Shown here: positions 38,404 to 47,893 of the stretch, piece after piece
Layout: every line of letters starts with the position of its first letter
How positions within the stretch are numbered: position 1 is the first letter of the stretch
DNA from: Comamonadaceae bacterium
GTDB lineage: Bacteria; Pseudomonadota; Gammaproteobacteria; Burkholderiales; Burkholderiaceae_C
Direction of reading: 5' to 3'
Assembly: GCA_027488255.1 (NCBI GenBank)
Contig: JAIYBZ010000029.1
Span: forward strand, 1 to 64,000
DNA: 64,000 nt
Made by a program: the position numbers and the translations under genes
Notes under the pieces: generated by a model
Told to the model about the DNA's origin: nothing
Database searches by the model: none
The model's input: only the letters and a program-made list of their open reading frames with translations

Positions 38404-40176
38404 ATGAGTCAAAACCCAGTCCAGTCCTCGCCAGCCGCGAACATTCGGGAGCGTCTGCGCCGCCTGACGCCCTATTTCGGAAGTCAGAAGGGGATTTGGG
38501 CGGTGGCCGTCTTGGCCACGCTGGTCGGCGCATTGACCGAGCCCATGATTCCGGCCTTGTTTCAGCCTTTGTTGGACAAGGGTTTTTCAGAAAACAAACT
38601 GCCTTTGTGGATCATCCCAGCGGTGGTGGTGGGCTTGTTTGCGGTCAGGGGATTGGCCAATTTTGTAGCGCAATACGCGCTCTCTCGCATCACCAACGAT
38701 GGCATGGAAAAACTCCGGTCCAGGCTGTTTTCACAGCTGATGAAAGCCGACTTGTCTCTTTTTTCCAAGCAATCGGCCAGCACGCTGTCCAACACCATCG
38801 TGTACGAAGTCCAAACGGGTGCGGCTCAATTGGTCACGGCCGTCATTGCCTTGACCCGTGACGGCTTCACCCTGATCGCTTTGTTGAGCTACTTGATGTG
38901 GCTGAACTGGAAGCTGACCTTGCTGGTGTTCACGGTGGCACCCGGCTTGAGTTGGATCATGAAAGCCCTGTCGCGCCGGCTCTATAAATTGACCAAAGAA
39001 AGTCAAAACGCCACCGACAACTTGGCTTATGTGGTCGAAGAAAACGTGCTGGCCCACCGCGTCGTGCGTTTACAAGGGGGCCAAGAGCACCAAGTCGCTC
39101 GGTTCAAGCAGTTGGCTTTGGTCTTGCGCCGTTTGGCCTTGAAGTCCACGGTGGCCTCTGCCGCCATGACCCCACTCACCCAAATGGTGGCCGCTTTGTC
39201 TCTGTCCATGGTGCTGGTCATGGCGCTTTACCAAAGTCAAAACGGCGCATCGGGCGCCACTGTGGGCGGTTTTGTCGCCTTCATCACCGCCATGCTGATG
39301 TTGATCGCTCCCATCAAGCGACTTACTGAAATTTCGAACCCCATCACACGGGGTTTGGCCGCTTTAGAACGTGGCCTCAATTTGATTGACGATGCCCAAG
39401 AAGAAACCCAAGGCCGCCACACCACCGCACGGGCACAAGGTGCCGTGACTTGGACCAATGTCCATGTGCAGTTCAGCGCCGACAGCCAACCGGCCTTGAG
39501 CGGTATCAGCCTGCATGTAAAGCCCGGCGAAACGGTCGCGCTGGTGGGCACCTCAGGCGCTGGCAAATCCACCTTGGTTCAGTTGTTGCCCCGCTTTGTC
39601 CAACCGTCTGCCGGAACGGTTGCCCTCGATGGCATTCCCCTTGAGGATTGGAGCCTGAGCAATTTGCGCGAACAAATTGCCATGGTGAGTCAAGATGTGA
39701 TCATGCTCAACGACACCGTGGCGGCCAATGTCTGCTTGGGCCAAAACGCCGACCGAGCTCGGATTCAGGCCAGCTTAGAAGCGGCCAATTTGTGGGCCCA
39801 TGTGCAGCAAATGCCGCAGGGCATGGACACTGTTTTGGGTCACAACGCCAGCGAGTTGTCAGGTGGCCAAAGACAACGTTTGGCCATCGCGCGGGCCGTC
39901 TACAAAGACGCCCCTCTGTTGATATTGGACGAAGCCACCTCGGCTCTGGACAACGAATCTGAACGTTCGGTGCAAGAGGCTTTACAAAAACTGATGCAAG
40001 GACGAACCACGCTGATCGTGGCGCACCGCTTGTCCACCATTGAACACGCCGATCGCGTGGTGGTGATGGAAAAAGGGCAAGTGGTGGAGCAAGGTGCCCC
40101 GGCCGAGCTCTTGGCGCGGGGTGGCGCTTACGCCAGACTGCACCACCGCGGCGAATGGACCAGCGAGCCCCAGTAA
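38404..40176 (+). CDS. msbA: Lipid A/phospholipid flippase MsbA (ABC exporter)
   Basis: 590 residues. Six membrane helices (about 25-320) precede one ABC domain, giving a half-transporter that works as a homodimer in the inner membrane to flip lipid A core. Walker A is GTSGAGKST, the signature [14 protein letters not shown], and Walker [13 protein letters not shown]. The start MSQNPVQ at 38404 gives the usual length; the open frame upstream is spurious. It is divergent from tolB and converges on rng, with nine bases between stops. Confidence 0.95.
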   Translation: MSQNPVQSSPAANIRERLRRLTPYFGSQKGIWAVAVLATLVGALTEPMIPALFQPLLDKGFSENKLPLWIIPAVVVGLFAVRGLANFVAQYALSRITNDGMEKLRSRLFSQLMKADLSLFSKQSASTLSNTIVYEVQTGAAQLVTAVIALTRDGFTLIALLSYLMWLNWKLTLLVFTVAPGLSWIMKALSRRLYKLTKESQNATDNLAYVVEENVLAHRVVRLQGGQEHQVARFKQLALVLRRLALKSTVASAAMTPLTQMVAALSLSMVLVMALYQSQNGASGATVGGFVAFITAMLMLIAPIKRLTEISNPITRGLAALERGLNLIDDAQEETQGRHTTARAQGAVTWTNVHVQFSADSQPALSGISLHVKPGETVALVGTSGAGKSTLVQLLPRFVQPSAGTVALDGIPLEDWSLSNLREQIAMVSQDVIMLNDTVAANVCLGQNADRARIQASLEAANLWAHVQQMPQGMDTVLGHNASELSGGQRQRLAIARAVYKDAPLLILDEATSALDNESERSVQEALQKLMQGRTTLIVAHRLSTIEHADRVVVMEKGQVVEQGAPAELLARGGAYARLHHRGEWTSEPQ

Positions 40177-40185
40177 GGGGTCTTG

Positions 40186-41658
40186 CTAGAGCAGCACCAC
40201 ATCGTATTGCTCGGGCCCCATGGTGGGCTCGACCTGCAACGAGATGGGTTTGGCAATGAAGTCTGACAAACCCGCCAAGTGCTGACTTTCCTCGTCCAGC
40301 AACAAATCAATCACTGGCGAGGCCGCCACCACGCGGAACTCTCGGGGGTTGAATTGCCGCGCTTCACGCAAGATCTCACGCAAGATGTCGTACACCACCG
40401 AACGAGCAGTTTTGACAATGCCTTTGCCTTGACAACTGGGACACGGCTCGCACAGCATGTGGGCCAATGACTCCCGAGTGCGTTTGCGGGTCATCTCTAA
40501 CAAGCCCAAGGATGAAAACCCGCCGGCCATGGTTTTCACACGGTCTCGGGACAATTGCTTGCGAAACTCGGCCAACACCGCGTCTTGATGGTCTGGCCGA
40601 GCCATGTCAATGAAATCAGCAATGATGATGCCGCCCAAATTACGCAAACGCAATTGGCGGGCAATGGCCTGAGCCGCCTCCAGATTGGTTTTGAAGATCG
40701 TGTCTTCAAAATTTCGTGCACCCACATAACCGCCGGTGTTCACGTCCACCGTGGTCAGCGCTTCGGTCTGGTCAATGATGAGGTAGCCGCCCGATTTCAG
40801 ATCGACGCGACGCCCCAAGGCTTTGGCAATTTCTTCATCGATGGCATACAAATCAAAAATCGGCCGCTCCCCTTTGTACAGTTGCAGGCGCTCGGCCGCT
40901 TTGGGCATGAACTCGCGGCCAAACGACATCAGATGGGCAAACTGTTCTTGCGAGTCAATGCGAATGCTTTGCGTCGCCTCACCCACCAAATCGCGCAACA
41001 CGCGTTGCAACAAAGTCAGGTCTTGGTGCAACAGCGAGGCCGGCGGCAGACGCACCGACGCCTCTTTGATGCGCGCCCAGGTCTTGCGCAAATAAGCAAT
41101 GTCTTCTTGCAATTCTTCGTCGCTGGAATCTTCGGCGTTGGTCCGCAAAATAAAGCCCCCACCCGCCTCCCCCACCAAAGCCTGCACCCTCAGGCGCAAG
41201 GCCTCGCGCTGTTCTGCTGGTATTTTTTGCGACACCCCAATGTGGTCGTCTTGTGGCAAAAAAACCAGATGCCGGCCTGCAATGCTGATTTGAGTGGAAA
41301 GCCGAGCGCCTTTAGAGCCCATGGGGTCTTTGATGACCTGCACCATGATGGCGCGCCCCTCGAACACTTGTTTTTCAATCGGCACCAAGGGCTGGCCCGT
41401 GCGTGCCGTGGAGGCCTCGGCTTCGGTGTGTTTTTGCCACACATCGGCCACATGCAAAAAAGCGGCCTTGTCCAAGCCAATGTCAATAAAGGCCGATTGC
41501 ATGCCCGGTAAAACGCGGGCCACTTTTCCTAAATAAACATTGCCGACCAGCCCGCGCTCTAAGGTCCGCTCGACGTGCAGTTCTTGCACGGCACCAAACT
41601 CGACCACTGCAACCCGTGTTTCCTGGGGGGACCAATTGACCAAAATATCTTGTTGCAT
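40186..41658 (-). CDS. rng: Ribonuclease G
   Basis: 490 residues, RNase E/G family endonuclease that matures the 5' end of 16S rRNA and degrades mRNA. It has an N-terminal S1 domain (GNVYLGKVARVLPGMQSAFIDIG), the catalytic region with DFIDM, and the zinc-link motif CEPCPSCQGKG. It lacks the long scaffold tail of RNase E. It ends the nine-gene run, 49 bases after maf, in the common maf-rng order. Confidence 0.96.
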   Translation of the reverse strand: MQQDILVNWSPQETRVAVVEFGAVQELHVERTLERGLVGNVYLGKVARVLPGMQSAFIDIGLDKAAFLHVADVWQKHTEAEASTARTGQPLVPIEKQVFEGRAIMVQVIKDPMGSKGARLSTQISIAGRHLVFLPQDDHIGVSQKIPAEQREALRLRVQALVGEAGGGFILRTNAEDSSDEELQEDIAYLRKTWARIKEASVRLPPASLLHQDLTLLQRVLRDLVGEATQSIRIDSQEQFAHLMSFGREFMPKAAERLQLYKGERPIFDLYAIDEEIAKALGRRVDLKSGGYLIIDQTEALTTVDVNTGGYVGARNFEDTIFKTNLEAAQAIARQLRLRNLGGIIIADFIDMARPDHQDAVLAEFRKQLSRDRVKTMAGGFSSLGLLEMTRKRTRESLAHMLCEPCPSCQGKGIVKTARSVVYDILREILREARQFNPREFRVVAASPVIDLLLDEESQHLAGLSDFIAKPISLQVEPTMGPEQYDVVLL

Positions 41659-41707
41659 GGCTTTGTTCAGAAGAGAAGAAGGAACATGAGTTCACTGTGC
41701 AAACGGC

Positions 41708-42310
41708 CTAACAGCGCACGCCCACGGCACGCAGCAGTTGCGCCGTTTCAAAAACGGGCAGTCCCATGATGCCTGAGTAACTGCCTTTGATCTGCTCAAT
41801 ATAGACAGCCGCCAGACCTTGTACACCGTAGGCACCGGCTTTGCCCATGGGCTCGCCTGAGGCAATGTAAGCATTGATTTGTGCCGAGGTCATGGGTGCA
41901 AAACGCACCATTGACTCTGACAAGGCGGTCACACGCTGGCGACCTTTTTGCACAGCAATGGCCGTCAAGACTCGGTGTGTTTGGCCCGCGAGTAATTTCA
42001 AAATACGCCGCGCATCGGCTGCATCGGTCGGTTTTCCCAAGATCTCGCGCCCCAAGCACACGGTGGTGTCGGCGCACAAAATGGGCGCAGCGGGCAAGCC
42101 CTGATGTTGCAAGCGCTGCACAGCAAGATCGAGCTTCAAGCTGGTCACACGCGCCACATAACGGGCCGGGGCTTCTCGGCCCCTCACCGCTTCTAGCGAC
42201 TCCACATCTTCACCGGGCTCGGCCAATAACAAACGATGCGAGACCCCCATTTGGTCGAGCAATTGGCGACGACGGGGGCTTTGTGAGGCGAGGTAAATGA
42301 AATCGCTCAT
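41708..42310 (-). CDS. maf: Maf-family nucleoside triphosphate pyrophosphatase
   Basis: 200 residues. Maf proteins hydrolyse non-canonical or excess NTPs. The N-terminal phosphate-binding segment [12 protein letters not shown] and the acidic CADTTV region are present, as is the C-terminal [10 protein letters not shown]. Subgroup (dTTP/UTP or m7GTP type) cannot be fixed by eye. Its ATG overlaps the rlmH stop by four bases. Confidence 0.94.
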   Translation of the reverse strand: MSDFIYLASQSPRRRQLLDQMGVSHRLLLAEPGEDVESLEAVRGREAPARYVARVTSLKLDLAVQRLQHQGLPAAPILCADTTVCLGREILGKPTDAADARRILKLLAGQTHRVLTAIAVQKGRQRVTALSESMVRFAPMTSAQINAYIASGEPMGKAGAYGVQGLAAVYIEQIKGSYSGIMGLPVFETAQLLRAVGVRC

Positions 42311-42774
42311 TCGCGGTGATAGGGGTGGTTGGCGTTGATGGACCAGGCACGGTACAACTGCTCAATCAGCAAGACCCTCGCCATGGCGTGTGGCAGGGTC
42401 ATGTCTGACAGGCGAATGCGTTCGTGCGCCGCTTGTTTGAATTCGGGCTCTAAGCCGTCGGGACCGCCGATCACCAGCGCCACATCATCGCCACTCAACT
42501 GCCATTGGGTCAGCCGATTGGCCAAGGCTTGGGTGGACAGGTGGGTCCCGCGCTCGTCCAACACCACCAAACGGGTGCCACGGGGAATGGCCGCTTCAAT
42601 GCGCTGACGCTCGGCGGCGTACAAAGTGGGCAGTGTTTTTGAGCCCCGAGGCTCGGTTTTCACCGCCTTGAGCTCAACCTTGAGCTCGGGCGGAAACCGT
42701 TTGGCGTAATCGTCCCAGGCCGTCTGGGCCCAATCCGGCACACGTTGGCCGACCGCAACGATCAGCAACTTCAT
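42307..42774 (-). CDS. rlmH: 23S rRNA pseudouridine-1915 N3-methyltransferase
   Basis: 155 residues, SPOUT methyltransferase that acts on assembled 70S ribosomes. The SAM-binding knot is seen in LVIGGPDGL and [22 protein letters not shown]. Length is standard. It lies six bases after rsfS, an order conserved in many bacteria. Confidence 0.97.
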   Translation of the reverse strand: MKLLIVAVGQRVPDWAQTAWDDYAKRFPPELKVELKAVKTEPRGSKTLPTLYAAERQRIEAAIPRGTRLVVLDERGTHLSTQALANRLTQWQLSGDDVALVIGGPDGLEPEFKQAAHERIRLSDMTLPHAMARVLLIEQLYRAWSINANHPYHRE

Positions 42775-42780
42775 GAAAAA

Positions 42781-43521
42781 TCAATCGGCTTTGCGGCGGG
42801 TCGTGGCTGTCACGGCCTTGCGTGCTGGGGACTTTTTGGCGGCTGGCTTGGTCGCTGACTTAGCGGCTGGCTTGGCCGCAGGTTTGCCCACCGTCTTCAC
42901 CGTGGGTTTGCTGGCGGTTGACTTGCCTGCGGAAGGCGTTGCGGTCTTGGCTGACCGAGTGGCGGCTGATTTTGCGGGCGACGCAGAGGGCGCCTTCAGG
43001 GCCACTTTGGTTTTGCCAGCAGCCGGGGCCGTAGACTTTTTGGCCACGGCCTTCTTGGCTACCGCCGATTTGGCCGCTGTCTTTTTAGTCGCGGCCTTCT
43101 GGCTCTCGGTATTGACGATGTGCGATTTCGCAGGGGCCGATGCGGCGGGCTTGGGCGCCCCAAACTTCAAACGCACGGGGGTGCCGCCCCAGATTTCTTC
43201 GAGGTTGTAATAACTGCGAATCGTGGGTTGCATGACATGCACCACGGCAGCGCCGCAGTCCACAATGATCCACTCCCCGTTGTCTTCACCCTCAATGCGT
43301 GGCTTGCCAAAACCGGCATTGCGCACTTTGTCGCGCACGCTGGCGGCCAGTGCTTTGGTCTGGCGATTGGAGGTGCCTGAGGCGATGATGACGCGCTCAA
43401 ACAAGGAGGACAGGTGCTCTGTGTCAAACACCTGAATCTCTTGGGCCTTGACATCCTCCAAGGCGTCCACGATGGCTCGCTGGAGTTTTTGGATGTCTTT
43501 TTTTGCAGCGGATTCGGTCAT
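42781..43521 (-). CDS. rsfS: Ribosome silencing factor RsfS with long basic C-terminal tail
   Basis: 246 residues. The core (about 1-121) is a normal RsfS/Iojap domain that binds ribosomal protein L14 and blocks subunit joining in starvation; it contains the GEWIIVDCGAAVVHVMQP region. Residues 122-246 form a low-complexity Lys/Ala/Pro/Thr tail with KPAAK- and KKAVAKK-type repeats, like histone H1-type bacterial proteins. Typical RsfS proteins are about half this length. The ATG at 43521 shares one base with the nadD stop (TGATG). Confidence 0.93.
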   Translation of the reverse strand: MTESAAKKDIQKLQRAIVDALEDVKAQEIQVFDTEHLSSLFERVIIASGTSNRQTKALAASVRDKVRNAGFGKPRIEGEDNGEWIIVDCGAAVVHVMQPTIRSYYNLEEIWGGTPVRLKFGAPKPAASAPAKSHIVNTESQKAATKKTAAKSAVAKKAVAKKSTAPAAGKTKVALKAPSASPAKSAATRSAKTATPSAGKSTASKPTVKTVGKPAAKPAAKSATKPAAKKSPARKAVTATTRRKAD

Positions 43522-44156
43522 CAATGGAGCCTGTAAAGGTGGTGTTCGTGAATATAGCGTTCAACAGCGGGAGGCACGAGGCCTGAAATGGGCTGTCCGG
43601 AGGTCAAGCGCTCGCGGATATCTGTCGCACTGTGCGGCATCAGCGGCATGTCCAGGGTTTGGATGCGCGCGAGCATCGCCTCGGAAAGTGAAAGATCTGC
43701 CGGCGAAGCCTTGTTTTCTTCACTCCAAGACCGCACATCCGTATCTCGGCCCGCGGCGCAGATTATAGCGATGCGCCCAATTTCTTCGATCTGGTGCCAA
43801 TAGGGCAAAGACCGGCGTTGGTCGTCACCCAGCAACAGATACAGCTGGGCAGAAGGAAACTCCACTTGCAACTCGCGCAAAGTCTCTACCGTGTAACTGG
43901 GGCCAGCGCGGTGGGTTTCTCGCGCATCCACGACCACTTCCGGCATGTGCTGGTACGCCAATTGGCTCATGGCCAATCGGTGAACCCCTGCACTCAAAGA
44001 ACGTGGTTTGTGCCAAGCTTGGCCGGTGGGCAAGACCCTGACTTGATCGAGCTGAAGTTGCCCGACAGCGGCTTGGACCAATGCCAGATGCGCCAGATGC
44101 GGCGGATCAAATGCACCGCCAAAAACCCCCAACCTTTGAATGGCAGAGGGGTTCAA
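43521..44156 (-). CDS. nadD: Nicotinate-nucleotide adenylyltransferase
   Basis: 211 residues. It adenylates nicotinate mononucleotide on the way to NAD. The nucleotidyltransferase motif [15 protein letters not shown] and the C-terminal SATDIRERL are intact. There is no ATG near the start. A TTG at 44156 has AAGGA six bases upstream and overlaps the hemF stop as TTGA, so I choose it over the TTG at 44162, where AAGGA would abut the codon. Translation is probably coupled to hemF. Confidence 0.94.
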   Translation of the reverse strand: MNPSAIQRLGVFGGAFDPPHLAHLALVQAAVGQLQLDQVRVLPTGQAWHKPRSLSAGVHRLAMSQLAYQHMPEVVVDARETHRAGPSYTVETLRELQVEFPSAQLYLLLGDDQRRSLPYWHQIEEIGRIAIICAAGRDTDVRSWSEENKASPADLSLSEAMLARIQTLDMPLMPHSATDIRERLTSGQPISGLVPPAVERYIHEHHLYRLH

Positions 44157-45073
44157 ACCCAATCCTTGGGAACCAAGAAATGACTCAACAAACGGGCCTC
44201 TGGCGAGTCTGGTGGGTCTTGTCGTTGGTAGGACCAGCGGACTTCAGGGGGCATGGACAACAAGATGGACTCGGTTCTGCCACCCGACTGCAATCCAAAA
44301 TGGGTGCCGCGGTCCCAGACCAAGTTGAATTCCACATATCGGCCACGTCGGTACAGCTGAAAATCACGCTCGCGTTCGCCATAAGGTGTCTCTTTTCGGC
44401 GCTCCACGATGGGCAGGTAAGCCGGCAGCAACGCATCGCCCACACTTTGCATCATGGCAAAGCTGGCGTCCATGCCCAACTCAGAAAAATCATCAAAGAA
44501 GATGCCCCCCACACCGCGTTGCTCGTGGCGGTGTTTGTTGCAAAAATAATCGTCACACCAAGTTTTGAACCGGGGATGCAAGGACTCGCCAAAGGGAGCC
44601 AAAGCCGTTTTGCAGGTCTGGTGAAAATGCACGGCATCCTCATCAAAACCGTAATAGGGTGTCAAGTCCATCCCACCACCAAACCAAGCCACCGGGGCTT
44701 TGCCTTCGGGTTTGGCCGCGATCATGCGCACATTCATGTGCACCGTGGGCACATAGGGATTGCGCGGATGAAACACCAAAGACACCCCCATGGCCTCAAA
44801 TGCAGAGCCTGCAAGTTCAGGGCGATGTTGGGTGGCAGATGGGGGCAGTTGCGGCCCGCTCACATGCGAAAAACCACAGCCGGCGCGTTCAAAAACAGGC
44901 CCCCCCTCCAAAATTTGGGTGATGCCGTTGCCCTGCAATTTCTCGCCAGGGTCTTTTTGCCAGGTGTCCACCAAAAAAGGCGTGCCATCCATGGCGGTCA
45001 AAGCACCGGTGATTCGGGACTGCAAACCCACCAAGTAGGTTTTGACGGCGGCGATGTCAAAGGTCGTGTTCAT
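44153..45073 (-). CDS. hemF: Oxygen-dependent coproporphyrinogen III oxidase
   Basis: 306 residues from the ATG at 45073. It decarboxylates coproporphyrinogen III in aerobic heme synthesis. Conserved segments include [28 protein letters not shown] and the C-terminal [11 protein letters not shown]. Length is normal. It lies 22 bases after the acyltransferase and overlaps nadD at its end. Confidence 0.97.
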   Translation of the reverse strand: MNTTFDIAAVKTYLVGLQSRITGALTAMDGTPFLVDTWQKDPGEKLQGNGITQILEGGPVFERAGCGFSHVSGPQLPPSATQHRPELAGSAFEAMGVSLVFHPRNPYVPTVHMNVRMIAAKPEGKAPVAWFGGGMDLTPYYGFDEDAVHFHQTCKTALAPFGESLHPRFKTWCDDYFCNKHRHEQRGVGGIFFDDFSELGMDASFAMMQSVGDALLPAYLPIVERRKETPYGERERDFQLYRRGRYVEFNLVWDRGTHFGLQSGGRTESILLSMPPEVRWSYQRQDPPDSPEARLLSHFLVPKDWV

Positions 45074-45095
45074 GCGAAGGATGGGGTGTGAAAAG

Positions 45096-45794
45096 TCATG
45101 TGGGCGTCGAATTCGCATCGGAATTTGAGCCGGTTGTTTGGAGGGTGGCGTCAGCGTTCAGGTTCGGGGTGGGCTTGGGGCTCCAGGGCACGATCGGCCC
45201 CATTTGGTCGGTGTGAAAGCCTTGCACCCCCGCAAACACCTGGGCCATGTGGGCATAGTCTTGTTCGACATGGCCGGTCAAATCATAAAAATCCACCAAG
45301 CTGAGACAGCGGCGACCCCAGTCCAGCTTGACCAAGGCCAGTGGGACTTGCGCGCCCATGGCCAATTGGTAAAAGCCGCTGCGCCAGCCGGGGGTGAGGC
45401 TGCGTGTGCCTTCAGGGGCCAAGCCCAGCCACAAAATTTGCTGATTTTGCTTGTGCTCTTGAAACACATGGACCATCTGGCCCACGACACCACGAGAAGA
45501 ACGGCGGTCAATGGGAATGCCACCCACCCAACGCATCCAACGTCCGACCAAGGGAAACTTAAACAGCGAGTCTTTGCCCCAGAAATGCGCCGGAATGCCC
45601 AAGGCCCATTTGGCCAACATGCCTATGGGGAAATCCCAATTGCTGGTGTGCGGGTACACGATGGCCACACCTTGGCGCGTTGGAAACCCTTCAAACTCAA
45701 GCCGCCAGCCCAACATTTTCAAGACCCAACGGGCCAAGCGCGAGCCTTTGAACTGAACCGGATGAGGCGTGAGAGGGGGTGTTGGCACAGCCAT
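45096..45794 (-). CDS. 1-acylglycerol-3-phosphate acyltransferase-like protein
   Basis: 232 residues from the ATG at 45794 (GGAA upstream). The PlsC acyltransferase motifs are present: HTSNWD (the HX4D catalytic box) and LAPEGTR (the EGTR phosphate-binding box). It probably acylates a lipid at the inner membrane. It lacks an obvious strong membrane helix and has a Thr/Ser/Asn-rich C-terminus. The exact acceptor is unknown. It lies between purD and hemF. Confidence 0.88.
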   Translation of the reverse strand: MAVPTPPLTPHPVQFKGSRLARWVLKMLGWRLEFEGFPTRQGVAIVYPHTSNWDFPIGMLAKWALGIPAHFWGKDSLFKFPLVGRWMRWVGGIPIDRRSSRGVVGQMVHVFQEHKQNQQILWLGLAPEGTRSLTPGWRSGFYQLAMGAQVPLALVKLDWGRRCLSLVDFYDLTGHVEQDYAHMAQVFAGVQGFHTDQMGPIVPWSPKPTPNLNADATLQTTGSNSDANSTPT

Positions 45795-45808
45795 GTTCCA
45801 TTGCCCTT

Positions 45809-47089
45809 TTATTGCGCGAGCGCGCGGTAACCAATGTCTTTGCGCCATTGCATGCCGTCAAAGGCAATGGGCTCAACAGCGCTGTAGGCCTTTTGCTGAG
45901 CCAAACGAACAGACTCGGCCATGGCGGTGACGCACAAGACCCGTCCGCCAGAAGTCACAATTTTTCCGTCGTGCTGAGCCGTGCCCGCATGAAAAACCAT
46001 GACCTCGTCTTGGTCGCTGGGCAGGCCCGCGATCGCATCGCCTTTGCGTGGATTCATCGGGTAGCCCGCCGCGGCCATGACCACCCCTAAAGCCACACGG
46101 CGGTCCCAAACCAATTCAAATTGGTCCAAGCCTTCGGAGGTGGCGGCCAACAAGAGCTCGAGAAAATCAGATTTCATGCGCATCAAGATCGGCTGCGTTT
46201 CGGGATCTCCCATTCGGCAATTGAATTCAAGGGTCTTGATACGACCCTGTGTGTCAATCATCAGCCCCGCATACAAAAACCCAGTGTAGGGAATGCCGTC
46301 TTTTTCCATGCCCTTGATGGTCGGCAAAATGACTTCGCGCATCGCACGCGCATGCACTTCGGCCGTGACCACGGGCGCGGGCGAATAGGCCCCCATACCG
46401 CCGGTGTTGGGGCCCTCGTCCCCGTCGAGCAAGCGTTTGTGATCTTGGCTGGTGGCCAGAGCAAGCACGTGCTTGCCATCGCAAAGCACCATGAAGCTGG
46501 CTTCCTCACCCTGCAAAAACTCCTCGATCACCACCCTCGCTCCACCTTCGTTGTGGGCCACGCCCAGGGCGTTGTCCAGCAACATGAAATCAATGGCCTC
46601 ATGGGCCTCGGCCAAAGTCATGGCCACCACCACGCCCTTGCCCGCAGCCAGCCCATCGGCTTTCACCACAATGGGCGCGCCCTTCGCATCGACATAGGCG
46701 TGGGCTTGCTCAGCCTGAGTAAACGTTTGGAACTCGGCGGTCGGAATGCCGTGCCTTTGCATAAACGACTTCGAGAAAGCTTTGGAGCTTTCAAGTTGTG
46801 CGGCCGCCTGCGTGGGGCCAAAAATGCGCAAGCCGTGCAAGCGAAAGTCATCCACCATGCCGGCGGCCAAGGGGGCCTCAGGGCCCACCAATGTCAAGTC
46901 AATCTTGTTGTCGAGGGCCCATTGCCGCAACTGAATGCCATCTGAAATGGGGACATTGATCAAATGGCTGTCTCTGGCAGTACCGCCATTTCCGGGCGCA
47001 ACAAACACCTGTTGAATTCGATTCGATTGGGCCAATTTCCAGGCCATGGCATGCTCGCGGCCACCACTGCCCACTACCAATACTTTCAT
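45809..47089 (-). CDS. purD: Phosphoribosylamine-glycine ligase
   Basis: 426 residues, ATP-grasp fold. It forms GAR in purine synthesis. It starts MKVLVVGSGGREHAMAWKL; ATP-grasp loops are visible at KADGLAAGKGVVVA and the C-terminal LEFNCRMGDPETQ. The ATG at 47089 has AAGGA seven bases upstream. It follows yebC by nine bases. Confidence 0.98.
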   Translation of the reverse strand: MKVLVVGSGGREHAMAWKLAQSNRIQQVFVAPGNGGTARDSHLINVPISDGIQLRQWALDNKIDLTLVGPEAPLAAGMVDDFRLHGLRIFGPTQAAAQLESSKAFSKSFMQRHGIPTAEFQTFTQAEQAHAYVDAKGAPIVVKADGLAAGKGVVVAMTLAEAHEAIDFMLLDNALGVAHNEGGARVVIEEFLQGEEASFMVLCDGKHVLALATSQDHKRLLDGDEGPNTGGMGAYSPAPVVTAEVHARAMREVILPTIKGMEKDGIPYTGFLYAGLMIDTQGRIKTLEFNCRMGDPETQPILMRMKSDFLELLLAATSEGLDQFELVWDRRVALGVVMAAAGYPMNPRKGDAIAGLPSDQDEVMVFHAGTAQHDGKIVTSGGRVLCVTAMAESVRLAQQKAYSAVEPIAFDGMQWRKDIGYRALAQ

Positions 47090-47098
47090 CAATCGTCC

Positions 47099-47824
47099 TT
47101 AATCTTCGAATTCTGCGTTGTGGAAAACGTTTTGGACATCGTCCAAGTCTTCCAACACATCAAGCAATTTTTGCATTTTGGCAGCATCTTCCCCCTTTAA
47201 AGTGACAGAGTTCTCAGGCCGCATCGTGACTTCGGCCATTTCAGCCACCCATCCAGCCGCCTCCAGCGCATTTTTGACGGTTTCAAAGTCCGCATAAGCG
47301 GTCAAGACTTCGATGGCGCCCTCCTCGTCTGTGATCACATCCTCCGCACCGGCTTCGAGGGCAACCTCCATCACAGCCTCTTCTGGGGTGCCCGGAGCAA
47401 AAATCAGCTGGCCGCAATGCTTGAATTGGAAAACTACCGAGCCTTCGGTGCCCAAATTGCCCCCATGTTTGCTCAAGGCGTGACGCACTTCGGCCACCGT
47501 GCGTACCCGGTTGTCGGTCATGGTGTCCAACACGATGGCAGCGCCGCCAATGCCGTAGCCCTCGTATCGAATCTCTTCGTAACTCACCCCTTCCAAGTTG
47601 CCCGTGGCTTTGTCCACGTTGCGCTTGATGGTGTCGGCAGGCATGTTGGCTGCTTTGGCTTTTTCGATGGCCAAACGCAAACGGGGATTGGCACCGACAT
47701 CGCCACCTCCGGTGCGGGCGGCCACCATGATTTCACGCACCACACGGGTCCAGATGCGCTGGCGTTTTTCGTCTTGTCGTCCCTTGCGGTGCTGAATATT
47801 TGCCCATTTACTGTGGCCAGCCAT
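47099..47824 (-). CDS. yebC: YebC/PmpR-family protein (TACO1 family)
   Basis: 241 residues. It begins [20 protein letters not shown], the family signature. Members are annotated as transcriptional regulators, and more recent work links the family to relief of ribosome stalling; which applies here is not visible. It heads the long minus-strand run ending at rng and is divergent from the HerA-like ATPase gene. Confidence 0.95.
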   Translation of the reverse strand: MAGHSKWANIQHRKGRQDEKRQRIWTRVVREIMVAARTGGGDVGANPRLRLAIEKAKAANMPADTIKRNVDKATGNLEGVSYEEIRYEGYGIGGAAIVLDTMTDNRVRTVAEVRHALSKHGGNLGTEGSVVFQFKHCGQLIFAPGTPEEAVMEVALEAGAEDVITDEEGAIEVLTAYADFETVKNALEAAGWVAEMAEVTMRPENSVTLKGEDAAKMQKLLDVLEDLDDVQNVFHNAEFED

Positions 47825-47893
47825 TGGGAATTCCTTGAATGTTGATTTAACCTAGAGCTTGGATTTTACTTTTCACACCAGGGAGTTATAAAA

